Assembly: GCF_021272205.1 (NCBI RefSeq)
Contig: NZ_JAJSDX010000004.1
Location: 1-64,000, forward strand
Direction of reading: 5' to 3'
Length of the DNA stretch: 64,000 nt
Source: Pantoea sp. Mb-10
GTDB lineage: Bacteria > Pseudomonadota > Gammaproteobacteria > Enterobacterales > Enterobacteriaceae
The translations under genes and the position numbers were made by a program. Positions within the stretch are counted from its first letter, which is position 1, and each line of letters starts with the position of its first letter. The notes under the pieces were generated by a model that did not search any database, had not been told where the DNA came from, and was given only the letters and a program-made list of their open reading frames with translations. This document shows, piece by piece, positions 11,019-23,252 of the stretch.

Positions 11019-11267
11019 TCAACGAGTCGTACTCGTCGTGGTGGTTGTTGTTGTACCGGTGTTTGCGCCGTCACCGCCGCCAGCCGCGGCGATTCCGACC
11101 CCTACCAACGCACCGAGTGCGCCGATACCGACCGCGGTGGACGCGCCCGTGGCGAATGTTCCCGCCTGCGCACCGGCTGCGGCACCGGCTTCTTCTGGCG
11201 CGGCAAACGCCGCAGAAGAGACGGCAACGTAAAGTAAAGTTGCACCGGCAACCATCAGTTTTTTCAT
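11019..11267 (-). CDS. yjbE: YjbE, small secreted Gly/Ala/Thr-rich protein
   Basis: Small exported protein at the head of the exopolysaccharide locus. It has 82 residues (E. coli 80). A signal peptide (MKKLMVAGATLLYVAVSSAAFA) is followed by a low-complexity Gly/Ala body, GGGDGANTG and a run of Thr near the end; E. coli YjbE has the same GGGDGSNTG-polyT tail. I start at ATG 11267, 7 bases after AGGAAA; a GTG one codon earlier is possible. An intrinsic terminator follows directly. Function unknown; in E. coli the operon is under Rcs control. Confidence 0.92.
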   Translation of the reverse strand: MKKLMVAGATLLYVAVSSAAFAAPEEAGAAAGAQAGTFATGASTAVGIGALGALVGVGIAAAGGGDGANTGTTTTTTTSTTR

Positions 11268-11811
11268 CACTGCGTTTCCTGCATCGATTAAAAAATGAAT
11301 GAAGGATGATGCCCGCCATATTCGCGCAGCGGCTATGAGAAATGGCCGGATACGCCCCGGACGTTATTCTCTGCCGCATGTCGATATAAAGGACAGCCCG
11401 AAGGCGCGTTCAGTATAGGGCAATAAATTATCAGAGTTGAGCGCGAGAAAAAGGGTGGCAAAATTTATACATATTGTGACGATAATGGCGCCATATTGGC
11501 GATAGCTGCTTTTTTTACCGAGGTTTTTGCGCTCAAGTGGCATAACGGTATGGTTCCGCGAGAGGCAACAGAATTATTCACTTTTCCAACTATTATTGGC
11601 GCGAAATAATAAGATTCAGAATTTACGCATTTTACTAAAATTACAAAATGACGTCTTATCATAGCGATAGTTAATTATTCCCTGATAAACAGGGCCAATT
11701 ATTTGTCCAGGCTGCGGGACATATTGCATGCAGGATCAGATATTCCTTAGGCTATTTTAAGACTTTTCTAGTGTTAGTGTGGCAATTGAATGACAGCGTC
11801 GACCGCGTGGC
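11268..11811 (-). other. yjbE leader and promoter region
   Basis: AT-rich stretch of about 540 bases between the pgi terminator and yjbE, unlike the GC-rich coding DNA around it. There is no believable gene. It holds an RcsAB-like box near its upstream end. I found no JUMPstart/ops element (GGCGGTAGCGT) on either strand. The distance from the box to yjbE suggests a long 5' untranslated leader, or promoters I could not fix. Confidence 0.55.
11736..11749 (-). promoter_or_regulatory. RcsAB box candidate
   Basis: On the minus strand TAAGGAATATCTGA matches 12 of 14 positions of the RcsAB consensus TRVGAAWAWTSYGA. It lies about 470 bases upstream of the yjbE start and downstream of the pgi terminator, so it can only serve yjbEFGH. 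E. coli yjbEFGH is known to be Rcs-controlled. Confidence 0.55.
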
Positions 11812-11840
11812 AAAAAATAAGGCGACCGTGTGGCCGCCTT
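11812..11840 (-). terminator. pgi terminator
   Basis: On the minus strand, 20 bases after the pgi stop, a stem (aaggcg with an inner gg/cc pair and one mismatch) around a 4-base loop is followed by ATTTTTT. Confidence 0.85.
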
Positions 11841-11859
11841 AGTTATCGCCATTCGAAGC

Positions 11860-13880
<2,021 letters not shown>

Positions 13881-13884
13881 GTCC

Positions 13885-14200
13885 GCGCGACTTGCACCTC
13901 CGGGTGCAAGCCAGAAGAGGCGCGTCGCCCAGGCAGTGTGTTCGAGGATCCGTATCCGTAGACAACACATCAGGGGGTGCGACGCCGAGGTGGTGTAACA
14001 CGCGGAGTGTTGTACTGTCGGCTGCAGGGGCTGAATCCTCTGGGTTGTCACCAGAAACGTCCGCAGTCGGACGTTTCGCAAGGTGAAGTGCTTTTGGTGA
14101 CTCATCTCCTGATCTTGTCTGTCCAATTCTGCTCTTCTCTTGTGCCAAGGCTGTTACCCGATCTTCTCTTCCATTAACGGGAGGAGATAACCTGACACGA
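13885..14200 (+). promoter_or_regulatory. lysine riboswitch (L box) of lysC
   Basis: The leader carries the conserved L-box landmarks in order: GCAAGCCAGAAGAGGCGCGT (near 13907), AGGGGGTGCGACGCCGAGGTG (13972-13993), GGCTGCAGGGGCTGAATCC (14020-14038), TGGGTTGTCACCAGAAACGT (14041-14060) and GCAGTCGGACGTTTCGCAAG. It follows the E. coli lysC leader closely. The aptamer covers about 13885-14095. The rest, to the CACGAGGT ribosome binding site, is the expression platform, ending with CTTGTGCCAAGGCTG and CCTGACACGAGG as in E. coli. Lysine binding should block lysC translation. Confidence 0.95.
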
Positions 14201-14210
14201 GGTTTGTTAC

Positions 14211-15566
14211 ATGACCCAATCCTTGATCGTGGCGAAATTTGGTGGCACCAGCGTTGCCGATTTTGAGGCCATGAACCGCAGCGCGGATGTCGTGCTGTCC
14301 GATGCCAATACGCGGCTGGTTGTGCTGTCCGCGTCTGCAGGCGTAACGAATATGCTGGTTTCTCTGGCGGAAGGCCGGGAGCTAGAGCAGCGTGCGCACC
14401 TGCTGGACGACATTCGCACCATTCAATACGCCATTATCGATCGTTTACAGTCAGCTGATGTGATCCGTCAGGAGATTGATCGCATGCTGGAAAACATCCT
14501 GATGCTGGCTGAAGCGGCGGCACTGGCGACATCGCCTGCGCTAACAGACGAGCTGGTCAGTCACGGTGAGCTGATGTCCACGCTGCTGTTTGTGGAGATC
14601 CTGCGCGAACGCCAGGTGAACGCCGAGTGGTTTGACGTGCGCAAAGTGATGCGCACCAGCGACCGTTATGGCCGTGCTGAGCCAGATGTCGCCACGCTGC
14701 AGGCGCAGTGTGACGCGCAGCTTGCGCCACGCGTTGGCGAGACGCTGGTGGTCACGCAGGGCTTTATTGGTAGCGAGAGCAAAGGGCGCACCACCACGCT
14801 GGGCCGCGGCGGCAGCGATTATACCGCTGCGCTATTGGGCGAGGCGCTGCAGGCGGCGCGTGTCGATATCTGGACCGACGTAGCCGGCATTTATACTACC
14901 GATCCTCGCGTGGTGCCCACGGCAAAGCGCATTGAAGAAATCACCTTCGAAGAAGCGGCAGAGATGGCGATTTTTGGCGCTAAAGTGCTGCATCCCGCTA
15001 CGCTGCTGCCTGCGGTACGCAGCGACATTCCGGTGTTCGTTGGGTCGAGCAAGGATCCAGCCGCGGGCGGCACGCGCGTGTGCAACGAAACCCGCGATCC
15101 ACCGCTGTTTCGCGCGCTGGCACTGCGCCGCAAGCAGACTCTGCTGACGCTGCATAGCCTTAACATGCTGCACGCGACCGGCTTCCTGGCGGAAGTGTTT
15201 GCCATTCTTGCACGCCACAATCTTTCGGTGGATCTGGTGACCACGTCGGAAGTGAGCGTGGCGCTGACGCTGGATACTACCGGCTCCACCAACACCGGCG
15301 ACAGTTTGCTGACGCAGGCGCTGCTCACCGAGCTGTCGTCACTGTGCCGCGTCGAAGTGGAAGAGAACCTCGCGCTGGTGGCGATCATTGGCAACAATCT
15401 GTCGAAAGCCTGCGGCGTGGGTAAAGAGGTGTTTGGCGCGCTGGAGCCGTTTAATCTGCGCATGATTTGCTACGGGGCCAGCAGCTACAATCTTTGTTTC
15501 CTGGTGCCGACGGCGGATGCGGAAGCGGTAGTGCGGGCGCTGCACCTGAATCTTTTCGGTTCCTGA
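14211..15566 (+). CDS. lysC: lysine-sensitive aspartokinase III
   Basis: Phosphorylates aspartate at the head of the lysine, threonine, methionine and diaminopimelate pathways. It has 451 residues (E. coli 449). The amino-acid kinase domain begins with KFGGTSV (8-14) and includes TLGRGGSDYTAALLGEAL; two ACT-type domains follow from about residue 310 (TLHSLNMLHATGFLAEVF and later) and bind lysine for feedback inhibition. An upstream riboswitch gives a second level of lysine control. An intrinsic terminator follows within 45 bases, so it is monocistronic. Confidence 0.97.
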   Translation: MTQSLIVAKFGGTSVADFEAMNRSADVVLSDANTRLVVLSASAGVTNMLVSLAEGRELEQRAHLLDDIRTIQYAIIDRLQSADVIRQEIDRMLENILMLAEAAALATSPALTDELVSHGELMSTLLFVEILRERQVNAEWFDVRKVMRTSDRYGRAEPDVATLQAQCDAQLAPRVGETLVVTQGFIGSESKGRTTTLGRGGSDYTAALLGEALQAARVDIWTDVAGIYTTDPRVVPTAKRIEEITFEEAAEMAIFGAKVLHPATLLPAVRSDIPVFVGSSKDPAAGGTRVCNETRDPPLFRALALRRKQTLLTLHSLNMLHATGFLAEVFAILARHNLSVDLVTTSEVSVALTLDTTGSTNTGDSLLTQALLTELSSLCRVEVEENLALVAIIGNNLSKACGVGKEVFGALEPFNLRMICYGASSYNLCFLVPTADAEAVVRALHLNLFGS

Positions 15567-15587
15567 GCCGTTTACCTGCCTGTTAGA

Positions 15588-15611
15588 AGCCGGACATTGT
15601 CCGGCTTTTTT
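15588..15611 (+). terminator. lysC terminator
   Basis: An 8-bp stem (agccggac / gtccggct) with a 3-base loop is followed by six T, just after lysC. Confidence 0.92.
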
Positions 15612-15822
15612 ATTGGCGCTCGCTCACCCTGAGGGCATTTACCGTAAATCACAGCATGATGTCCGCATCTGCCGGTCCATCCTCAGCAGAGGCGTGGCAT
15701 TTAGCCGCCTGCGCGTTTCTCATGATAATCAAATGTTATGATCGCCTGCTTGGCTGCGCCGGTGGTTCTCCGCACGCGATGAAGCCGTACTCACACCTTC
15801 CGATAACGCTAAGGACACGTTC

Positions 15823-16749
15823 ATGCTCGCCACTCTCACCCGCTTATTCCCGCTTTGGGCCGTGCTGCTCTCACTCGCCGCCTATTTTTCGCCGGCGACC
15901 TTCCTCGCGATTGGGCCATGGGTGACCTGGCTACTGATGCTGATTATGTTTGGTATGGGCGTCACGCTGAATATTGATGATTTTAAACGGGTGCTGGTGC
16001 GTCCGGCACCGGTGATTGCAGGCACCTTTTTGCACTATCTGGTCATGCCGCTAGCCGCTTGGGCACTGGCTAAGTTATTTCAGATGCCGCCCGATTTGGC
16101 AGCCGGTATGATTCTGGTGGGCAGCGTGGCCAGCGGCACGGCCTCCAACGTCATGATTTATCTGGCAAAGGGCGACGTAGCGCTCTCCGTGACCATTTCG
16201 TCGGTGTCTGCGCTGGTGGGGGTGTTTGCTACGCCGCTGCTTACGCGCTTTTACGTGGATACCCATATCCAGGTGGATGTGGTGGGGATGCTGCTGAGTA
16301 TCATCAAAATTGTGGTGATCCCCATTGGGTTGGGGCTGATCATTCACCACAGCATGCCGCGCGTGGTGCGCCGCGTGGAACCGTATCTGCCCGCGTTTTC
16401 CATGGTCTGCATTTTGCTGATTATCAGCGCGGTGGTGGCGGGCAGCCAGGGCTTTATCGGTTCGGTCGGCCTGATGGTGATTGCGGCGGTGATTCTGCAT
16501 AACGCTATTGGTTTGCTGGGAGGCTACTGGGGCGGCAAGCTGTTTGGCTTTGACGAGTCCACTTGCCGCACCTTAGCCCTGGAAGTGGGCATGCAGAACT
16601 CGGGCCTCGCGGCGACGCTGGGGAAACTCTACTTCTCGCCGCTGGCGGCGCTGCCGGGCGCGCTGTTTTCTGTTTGGCACAATCTGTCGGGCTCGCTGCT
16701 GGCGGGCTACTGGTCGGGCAAAGCCGTGGAGAAAAAACGCGCGTCGTAA
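15823..16749 (+). CDS. panS: BASS-family transporter, PanS-like
   Basis: Inner-membrane protein of the bile acid:Na+ symporter (BASS) superfamily, 308 residues with about nine or ten hydrophobic segments. Family landmarks are seen: [12 protein letters not shown] (about 47-58), [19 protein letters not shown] (about 100-118) and [18 protein letters not shown] (about 253-270), which form the sodium and substrate site region. Salmonella PanS, a carrier of pantothenate precursors, belongs to this type; the specific substrate here is inferred. AAGGAC precedes the start and a terminator hairpin follows, so it stands alone. Confidence 0.75.
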   Translation: MLATLTRLFPLWAVLLSLAAYFSPATFLAIGPWVTWLLMLIMFGMGVTLNIDDFKRVLVRPAPVIAGTFLHYLVMPLAAWALAKLFQMPPDLAAGMILVGSVASGTASNVMIYLAKGDVALSVTISSVSALVGVFATPLLTRFYVDTHIQVDVVGMLLSIIKIVVIPIGLGLIIHHSMPRVVRRVEPYLPAFSMVCILLIISAVVAGSQGFIGSVGLMVIAAVILHNAIGLLGGYWGGKLFGFDESTCRTLALEVGMQNSGLAATLGKLYFSPLAALPGALFSVWHNLSGSLLAGYWSGKAVEKKRAS

Positions 16750-16753
16750 AGAC

Positions 16754-16781
16754 AACGGGCGGCCGGTGGGCCGCCCGTTTT
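16754..16781. terminator. bidirectional terminator between panS and yhgN
   Basis: A stem of about 11 bp (aacgggcggcc / ggccgcccgtt) with a short loop lies between the convergent panS and yhgN stops and is followed by TTTT on the plus strand. It probably serves both genes. Confidence 0.8.
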
Positions 16782-16785
16782 GCGC

Positions 16786-17379
16786 TTACAGTTTGAGGTA
16801 GGCGCGAATGCCGTCCAGAAACATCTGCGTGGCCAGCATAATCAAAATCAGCCCCATGAGCCGCTCCAGCGCGCTTACGCCTTTGTCCCCCAGCAGGCGT
16901 AAAAACAGCCCCGACAGCAGCAGTATCACCACCGTCAGTCCCCAGGCAAACAGCAGCGCCAGCACCAGATGCGTCATTTGCTGAGGATACTGATGTGATA
17001 ACAGCATCAGCGTCGCCAGCAACGACGGACCGGCCACCAGCGGGATGGCCAGCGGGACCAGGAACGGTTCTTCCCCGGCGGGCAGGCCGCTGGTGCTGGT
17101 TTCCCCCGACGGGAAAATCATGCGTATGGCGATCAAAAACAGAATAATCCCGCCGGAAATCGACACCGTTTCGGTGCGCAGGTTAAGGAACGTCAGAATG
17201 CGCTCCCCGGCAAACAGAAACAGCAGCATCAGCGCCAAAGCAATCAGCATTTCGCGCATCAACACCGCGCGGCGGCGCTTGGGTTCAAGGTGCTTGAGCA
17301 CCGACATAAAGATTGGCAGGTTGCCCAGCGGATCCATAATCAATAACAGCAATATGGTGGCGGATATCATTTCAGTCAT
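16786..17379 (-). CDS. yhgN: MarC-family inner membrane protein YhgN
   Basis: Six-segment inner-membrane protein of the MarC (UPF0056) family, 197 residues, the same length as E. coli YhgN. Shared segments include LIMDPLGNLPIFMSVLKH (about 13-30), AGERILTFLNLR (about 58-69) and GLPAGEEPFLVPLAIPLVAGP (about 98-118). The substrate and function of the family are not established. It is divergent from asd; E. coli also has yhgN next to asd. It ends at a shared terminator with panS. Confidence 0.93.
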   Translation of the reverse strand: MTEMISATILLLLIMDPLGNLPIFMSVLKHLEPKRRRAVLMREMLIALALMLLFLFAGERILTFLNLRTETVSISGGIILFLIAIRMIFPSGETSTSGLPAGEEPFLVPLAIPLVAGPSLLATLMLLSHQYPQQMTHLVLALLFAWGLTVVILLLSGLFLRLLGDKGVSALERLMGLILIMLATQMFLDGIRAYLKL

Positions 17380-17607
17380 AGGTTACAAACCATCCTTCCT
17401 GCCTCTTTCATTATTCAGTGAGTGTATTAGCGATGCTGCTGAAAAAGTGAATACAATCGAATTAATTCACTTGCCAGAAGGGCTGCATTTTGTAGAGTTG
17501 AGGGACGCAGGTAAACCTGATTATGACGCAGACGTGCAGGCAAGTTCAGCGCGTCTTTTCCTTGCACCACGAAGGGCAGCGTAAAACGCGCCCCGGACGG
17601 ACAGAAA

Positions 17608-18717
17608 ATGAAGAATGTAGGCTTTATTGGTTGGCGTGGCATGGTCGGCTCTGTGCTGATGTCACGCATGAGTGAAGAACGCGATTTTGATGTGATCAAT
17701 CCGGTCTTTTTCTCCACGTCTCAGCTGGGTCAGGCCGCGCCAACCTTTGGCGGTAAGACCACCAGCGTGCTGCAGGATGCGTTTGATATTGAGGCGCTCA
17801 AGGCGTTGGATATCATCATCACCTGTCAGGGTGGCGACTACACCAGTGAAGTCTACCCCAAGCTGCGCGAAAGCGGCTGGCAGGGCTACTGGATTGACGC
17901 AGCTTCTACGCTGCGCATGAAAGATGACGCCATCATTATTCTCGATCCGGTGAACCACCAGGTGATTCGTCAGGGGCTGGACAACGGCATCAAAACCTTC
18001 GTGGGCGGCAACTGCACCGTTAGCCTGATGCTGATGTCGCTGGGCGGCCTGTTCGCCAACGATCTGGTGGAGTGGGCGTCAGTGGCCACTTACCAGGCGG
18101 CTTCCGGCGGCGGTGCGCGCCACATGCGCGAGCTGCTCACGCAAATGGGCATGCTGCATGATCACGTGGCGACCTCACTGCACGATCCCGCCTCGGCGAT
18201 TCTGGACATTGAGCGCAGCGTTACCGATTTCACCCGCTCAGGCACGTTGCCTACCGATAACTTTGGCGTGCCGCTGGCGGGCAGCCTGATTCCGTGGATC
18301 GACAAACAGCTGGACAACGGCCAGAGCCGTGAAGAGTGGAAAGGGCAGGCTGAGACCAACAAAATTCTCTCTACCCGCAACGTGATTCCTGTGGATGGCC
18401 TGTGTGTGCGCGTTGGCGCGCTGCGCTGCCACAGCCAGGCCTTTACGCTCAAGCTGAAAAAAGATCTGCCGCTGCAGGAGATTGAACAGCTTTTGGCTTC
18501 CCATAACGAGTGGGTCAACGTGGTGCCGAACGATCGCGAGATCACGATGCGCGAGCTGACGCCAGCGGCGGTGACGGGACGCCTGACCACGCCGGTGGGC
18601 CGCCTGCGCAAGCTCAATATGGGGCCTGAGTATCTCTCGGCGTTTACCGTGGGCGATCAGCTGCTGTGGGGCGCCGCCGAGCCGTTGCGCCGCATGTTAC
18701 GTTTACTGATCGACTAA
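17608..18717 (+). CDS. asd: aspartate-semialdehyde dehydrogenase
   Basis: Reduces aspartyl phosphate to aspartate semialdehyde with NADPH, the step after LysC on the way to lysine, threonine, methionine and cell-wall diaminopimelate. It has 369 residues (E. coli 367). The N-terminal [11 protein letters not shown] is the NADP loop; the catalytic cysteine is Cys136 in [21 protein letters not shown] and the C-terminal [20 protein letters not shown] are conserved. It has its own terminator and lies just upstream of the glycogen operon, as in E. coli. Confidence 0.98.
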   Translation: MKNVGFIGWRGMVGSVLMSRMSEERDFDVINPVFFSTSQLGQAAPTFGGKTTSVLQDAFDIEALKALDIIITCQGGDYTSEVYPKLRESGWQGYWIDAASTLRMKDDAIIILDPVNHQVIRQGLDNGIKTFVGGNCTVSLMLMSLGGLFANDLVEWASVATYQAASGGGARHMRELLTQMGMLHDHVATSLHDPASAILDIERSVTDFTRSGTLPTDNFGVPLAGSLIPWIDKQLDNGQSREEWKGQAETNKILSTRNVIPVDGLCVRVGALRCHSQAFTLKLKKDLPLQEIEQLLASHNEWVNVVPNDREITMRELTPAAVTGRLTTPVGRLRKLNMGPEYLSAFTVGDQLLWGAAEPLRRMLRLLID

Positions 18718-18735
18718 GCGCAGCGTAAACCAGAC

Positions 18736-18763
18736 AGGCCGGGGTTTCCCGGCCTTTTTTTTT
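18736..18763 (+). terminator. asd terminator
   Basis: An 8-bp stem (aggccggg / cccggcct) with a 4-base loop is followed by nine T, 18 bases after the asd stop. Confidence 0.93.
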
Positions 18764-19076
18764 GACCTTGAGCGCGTGAAACTTAACGCAAATTACGCCG
18801 GACAAGTGATCGAGTTCCCTTTTTTACGCGTTCGCAAAGATTTTTTTTCAATCCTGCCTGGCAACTGCCAGCCCCAAGCTATGATTGAACAGTGATATGC
18901 CGTTTTTTTACTGTTTTTGCTTTCCGATCTGAACGGTTGTTGTACACGGCAAAGTACTTTCCCACGGACGGTGTTTTCTCTTGCTGTTGTATGTATGGCT
19001 CAATGAAAAGCAGCGCACCTGAGAAGGCATAGTCGCTCACTCCGGTCGCCTGCGCATAAATCATAGGAAGAAAGTC
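18764..19076 (+). other. glgB leader and promoter region
   Basis: About 310 bases between the asd terminator and glgB, AT-rich for this window. It must carry the glgBX promoter. A TATGAT near 18880 could be a -10, but its -35 is poor. A short stem (ctggc / gccag) lies just before it. No gene is seen. GGA within the AGGAAG ribosome binding site could be a CsrA contact, but this is weak. Confidence 0.45.
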
Positions 19077-21263
19077 ATGTCTGAGCTTCCCGATCGTCAT
19101 GCGATCAATGCCCTATTTTCGGGTCATTACGCCGACCCCTTTTCGATTCTGGGGATGCACCAAACCGCTGCCGGACTTGAAGTCCGTGCGCTGCTGCCTG
19201 ACGCCTCAGAAGTATGGGTCATTGAGACCAATACGGGACGCAAATGCGCGCAGCTAAAATGTATTGATTCTCGCGGCTTCTTTAGCAGCGTGATCCCGCG
19301 CCGTAAAAACCGTTTTCGCTATCAGCTGGCGGTGACCTGGCACGGGCAGCAAAACCTGATTGACGATGCGTATCGCTTTGGCCCGCTGCTGGCGGAAATG
19401 GACGCCTGGCTGCTGGCGGAAGGCACGCACATGCGTCCCTATGAAACGCTGGGGGCGCACGGTACCACCATTGATGGCGTGAGCGGCACGCGTTTTACCG
19501 TGTGGGCACCCAATGCGCGGCGCGTTTCCGTGGTGGGTGATTTCAACTTTTGGGATGGCCGTCGCCACCCGATGCGCTTTCGTCGCGAGCTGGGCATCTG
19601 GGAGCTGTTCGTGCCCGGCGCGGTCAACGGTCAGCTGTATAAATACGAAATTATCGATATTGATGGGCAGCTGCGCATCAAAGCCGATCCCTTTGCGTTT
19701 GAAGCGCAAATGCGCCCGCAAACCGCCTCTATGATCTGCGGCCTGCCGCCCAAGGTGGAGATGCAGCCGCAGCGCAAGACGGCAAACGAATTTGATAAGC
19801 CTATCTCTATCTACGAAGTGCATCTCGGCTCGTGGCGTCGCCACACCGATAACAATTTCTGGCTGAGCTACAAAGAGCTGGCCGAACAGCTGGTGCCCTA
19901 CGCCAAAGAGATGGGCTTTACCCATCTTGAACTGCTGCCGATCAACGAACACCCGTTCGACGGGAGCTGGGGCTATCAACCGCTGGGCATGTACGCCCCA
20001 ACGCGCCGCTTTGGTACGCGCGATGAATTCCGCCATTTTATCGCCGCCGCGCACGAAGCGGGCCTGAACGTGCTGCTGGACTGGGTACCGGGCCACTTCC
20101 CGAGCGACGATTTCGGTCTGGCCAAGTTTGACGGGACCTCGCTGTATGAACACAGCGATCCACGCGAAGGCTTCCACCAAGACTGGAACACGCTGATTTA
20201 TAACTTTGGTCGCCGTGAAGTGAGCAATTACCTCTCAGGTAACGCGCTTTACTGGGTCGAGCGCTTTGGCATTGACGGCCTGCGTGTCGATGCCGTGGCG
20301 TCCATGATCTACCGTGATTACAGCCGCAAAGAGGGCGAATGGGTGCCCAATCACCTTGGTGGGCGTGAAAACCTTGAAGCCATCTCCTTCCTGCGCCATA
20401 CCAATCGCACGCTGGGACGTACTGCCCCGGGCAGCATTACCGTGGCGGAAGAGTCCACTGACTTCCCCGGCGTCACGCGTCCGTCTGAGGCAGGCGGCCT
20501 CGGCTTCTGGTTCAAATGGAATCTGGGCTGGATGCACGACACCCTCGACTATATGAAACTCGATCCGGTGCACCGCCGCTATCATCACAACCTGATGACC
20601 TTCGGCATGCTCTATAACCACACCGAAAACTTCGTGCTGCCGCTGTCGCACGATGAAGTGGTGCACGGTAAGCGCTCCATTTTGGATCGCATGCCGGGCG
20701 ACGCGTGGCAGAAGTTTGCCAACCTGCGCGCCTATTACGGTTGGATGTGGGGCTTCCCGGGCAAAAAGCTGCAGTTTATGGGCAACGAGTTTGCCCAAGG
20801 TCGCGAATGGAACCACGACACCAGCCTCGACTGGCATCTGCTGGAGGGGGAAGACAACTGGCACAACGGCGTGCAGCGGCTGGTCCGCGATCTCAACTTC
20901 ACCTACCGTCACTACGCGCCGCTTTACCAGCTCGACTTTGACAGCAGCGGCTTTGAATGGCTGGTGGTCGATGACCATGAAAACTCGGTGTTTGCGTTTG
21001 TGCGCCGCGACCGCGACGGCAATGAAATCATTGTTGTCAGCAACTTTACGCCCGTGGTGCGCCAGCACTATCGCTTCGGCGTGAACCAGCGCGGCGGCTG
21101 GCGGGAAGTGATGAACACCGATCAGCACGACTATCACGGCAGCGACACACGCAACCACGGCGTCGTGCATACGGATGACATTGAGAGCCACGGTCGCGGC
21201 CAGTCGCTGAGTCTCACGCTGCCGCCGCTGTCAACGCTCTGGTTGGTGCGGGAGGGCGATTAA
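19077..21263 (+). CDS. glgB: 1,4-alpha-glucan branching enzyme
   Basis: Makes the alpha-1,6 branches of glycogen. It has 728 residues, the same as E. coli. Order: an N-terminal carbohydrate-binding region (about 1-110), a second CBM48 (about 115-220, [21 protein letters not shown]), then the GH13 barrel. Asp405 (in GLRVDAVAS) is the nucleophile and Glu458 (in [10 protein letters not shown]) the acid/base, at the same numbers as E. coli. First gene of glgBXCAP; its stop overlaps the glgX start by one base (TAATG). Confidence 0.98.
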   Translation: MSELPDRHAINALFSGHYADPFSILGMHQTAAGLEVRALLPDASEVWVIETNTGRKCAQLKCIDSRGFFSSVIPRRKNRFRYQLAVTWHGQQNLIDDAYRFGPLLAEMDAWLLAEGTHMRPYETLGAHGTTIDGVSGTRFTVWAPNARRVSVVGDFNFWDGRRHPMRFRRELGIWELFVPGAVNGQLYKYEIIDIDGQLRIKADPFAFEAQMRPQTASMICGLPPKVEMQPQRKTANEFDKPISIYEVHLGSWRRHTDNNFWLSYKELAEQLVPYAKEMGFTHLELLPINEHPFDGSWGYQPLGMYAPTRRFGTRDEFRHFIAAAHEAGLNVLLDWVPGHFPSDDFGLAKFDGTSLYEHSDPREGFHQDWNTLIYNFGRREVSNYLSGNALYWVERFGIDGLRVDAVASMIYRDYSRKEGEWVPNHLGGRENLEAISFLRHTNRTLGRTAPGSITVAEESTDFPGVTRPSEAGGLGFWFKWNLGWMHDTLDYMKLDPVHRRYHHNLMTFGMLYNHTENFVLPLSHDEVVHGKRSILDRMPGDAWQKFANLRAYYGWMWGFPGKKLQFMGNEFAQGREWNHDTSLDWHLLEGEDNWHNGVQRLVRDLNFTYRHYAPLYQLDFDSSGFEWLVVDDHENSVFAFVRRDRDGNEIIVVSNFTPVVRQHYRFGVNQRGGWREVMNTDQHDYHGSDTRNHGVVHTDDIESHGRGQSLSLTLPPLSTLWLVREGD

Positions 21264-23242
21264 TGCTGGAGCCGGGTGAGCCCTCGCCGCTGGGCGCCCA
21301 CTATGATGGGCGCGGCGTTAACTTTACGCTGTTTTCTCGCCACGCGGAGAAAGTGGAGCTGTGCCTGTTTGACGCGCAGGGCGGCGAGCGTCGTTATACG
21401 CTGCCGGCCCGCAGCGGTGATATCTGGCACGGCTACCTGCCTGCCCTCAAACCCGGCCAGCGTTACGGCTACCGCGTCCACGGTCCGTGGGCGCCGCAGC
21501 AAGGGCACCGATTTAATCCGGCAAAGCTGCTGGTGGATCCCTGCGCCAAAGCGGTGATCGGCGACGTGCCAGACGATGTGCGTCTGCTCGGCGGCGAACA
21601 GACGCGCGATACGCAAGACAGCGCGGCCATCGCGCCTAAATCGCAGGTGGTGGCCGACGATTTTGACTGGGAAGACGACGTGCCGCCGCGAACGCCGTGG
21701 GGAGAGACGGTGATTTATGAAGCGCACGTGCGCGGTCTGACCCGACAGCATCCGGACATTCCGGAAAGCCAGCAGGGTACTTATGCGGCACTGGGCCATC
21801 CTGCTATGGTGACGTATCTGCGCCACCTTGGCATTACCGCGTTGGAGCTGCTGCCCGTGGCCCACTTTGCCAGTGAGCCACGTCTACAGCGGCTAGGGTT
21901 AAGCAACTATTGGGGCTATAACCCATTTGCGCTGTGGGCGCCGGATCCGCGCTATGCGTCCGGTGAGCAGGGCGTCACGCCGCAGCAGGAGCTGCAGCAG
22001 GCGATCAAAAATCTGCACGCGGCGGGTATAGAAGTGATTCTGGATGTGGTGTTCAACCACACCGCCGAGCTGGAAGAGATTGGCCCCACGCTGTCGCTGC
22101 GCGGCGTGGACAATGCCAGCTATTACTGGCTAGGCGACGGCGGGGAATACCATAACTGGACCGGCTGCGGCAACACGCTCAACCTCCACGATCCGGCCGT
22201 GATGACGTGGGCGCTGGAGGCACTGCGCCATTGGGTACGCGAATACCACATTGATGGCTTCCGTTTTGATTTAGCCAGCGTGCTGGGTCGCACGCCCGCG
22301 TTTCATCAGGATGCGCCACTGTTGGCAGCGATGCGCGCTTGCCCGCTGCTGTCGCAGGTTAAGCTGATTGCGGAACCTTGGGATATCGGCCCCGGCGGCT
22401 ACCAGGTGGGGAATTTTCCGGCGGCGTTTGCCGAGTGGAACGATCGTTTTCGAGATGATGTGCGCCGCTACTGGCTGCACGGCGATGTCAGCAACGGAGA
22501 CTTCGCGCGTCGCTTTGCGGCGTCCAGCGACGTCTTCCAGCGCGGCGCGCGCCTGCCGCACGCCAGTATCAATCTGATTACCGCGCACGACGGCTTTACC
22601 TTGCGCGATGTGTTGAGCTTTAACCACAAGCATAACCAGGCCAACGGTGAGGATAACCGCGACGGCAGCAGCCATAATTTTAGTCATAACCACGGTAAAG
22701 AGGGGCTGAACGTGACCGCCGATATCGTCGAGCGGCGTCGTCTCAGCGCCCGTGCGTTATTGACCTCGCTGCTGCTGGCGCAGGGCACGCCGATGTTGTT
22801 GGCAGGCGATGAGCGCGGTCACAGTCAGCACGGCAATAACAACGCCTACTGTCAGGATACCCCGCTGACCTGGCTCAACTGGCAGCAGGATGATAAGGGA
22901 TTAGTGGATTTCACCGCCGCGTTGATTCAGCTGCGCCAGCGCATTCCCGCGCTGACCGCCGATGCGTGGTGGCAAGGGGGTGATGGCAACGTTCAGTGGT
23001 TGAATGCCAGCGGCAGACCACTGGAAACACACGCGTGGGAACAGGGCGTGCACAGACTGCAAATCCTGCTCTCCGGCTGCTGGTTAATAACAATAAATGC
23101 CACGGAAGAGGTGAGTGACCTTGCCTTACCAGACGGAGAGTGGCGTGCCATTCCTCCTTTCGCCGGGGAAGAAAACCCAATCGTGACAACTGTCTGGCAC
23201 GGACCCGCGCACGGTGTGTGCGTGTTCATGAAAAAATCCTGA
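21263..23242 (+). CDS. glgX: glycogen debranching enzyme
   Basis: Removes alpha-1,6 side chains left by glycogen phosphorylase. It has 659 residues (E. coli 657). An N-terminal CBM48 ([26 protein letters not shown]) is followed by a GH13 barrel with [24 protein letters not shown] (nucleophile Asp), [19 protein letters not shown] (acid/base Glu) and [13 protein letters not shown]. It starts on the last base of the glgB stop, so translation is coupled. glgC follows after 10 bases. Confidence 0.97.
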   Translation: MLEPGEPSPLGAHYDGRGVNFTLFSRHAEKVELCLFDAQGGERRYTLPARSGDIWHGYLPALKPGQRYGYRVHGPWAPQQGHRFNPAKLLVDPCAKAVIGDVPDDVRLLGGEQTRDTQDSAAIAPKSQVVADDFDWEDDVPPRTPWGETVIYEAHVRGLTRQHPDIPESQQGTYAALGHPAMVTYLRHLGITALELLPVAHFASEPRLQRLGLSNYWGYNPFALWAPDPRYASGEQGVTPQQELQQAIKNLHAAGIEVILDVVFNHTAELEEIGPTLSLRGVDNASYYWLGDGGEYHNWTGCGNTLNLHDPAVMTWALEALRHWVREYHIDGFRFDLASVLGRTPAFHQDAPLLAAMRACPLLSQVKLIAEPWDIGPGGYQVGNFPAAFAEWNDRFRDDVRRYWLHGDVSNGDFARRFAASSDVFQRGARLPHASINLITAHDGFTLRDVLSFNHKHNQANGEDNRDGSSHNFSHNHGKEGLNVTADIVERRRLSARALLTSLLLAQGTPMLLAGDERGHSQHGNNNAYCQDTPLTWLNWQQDDKGLVDFTAALIQLRQRIPALTADAWWQGGDGNVQWLNASGRPLETHAWEQGVHRLQILLSGCWLITINATEEVSDLALPDGEWRAIPPFAGEENPIVTTVWHGPAHGVCVFMKKS

Positions 23243-23252
23243 GGAGTCAGAC

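Noticed and set aside
10993..11302. Plus-strand frames opposite yjbE
   Set aside because: They are mirror products of the Gly/Ala/Thr-rich yjbE codons on the other strand (poly-Val, poly-Pro, poly-Arg); no start signals.
11268..11811. JUMPstart/ops element in the yjbE leader
   Set aside because: Expected for some exopolysaccharide operons, but GGCGGTAGCGT or close variants were not found on either strand.
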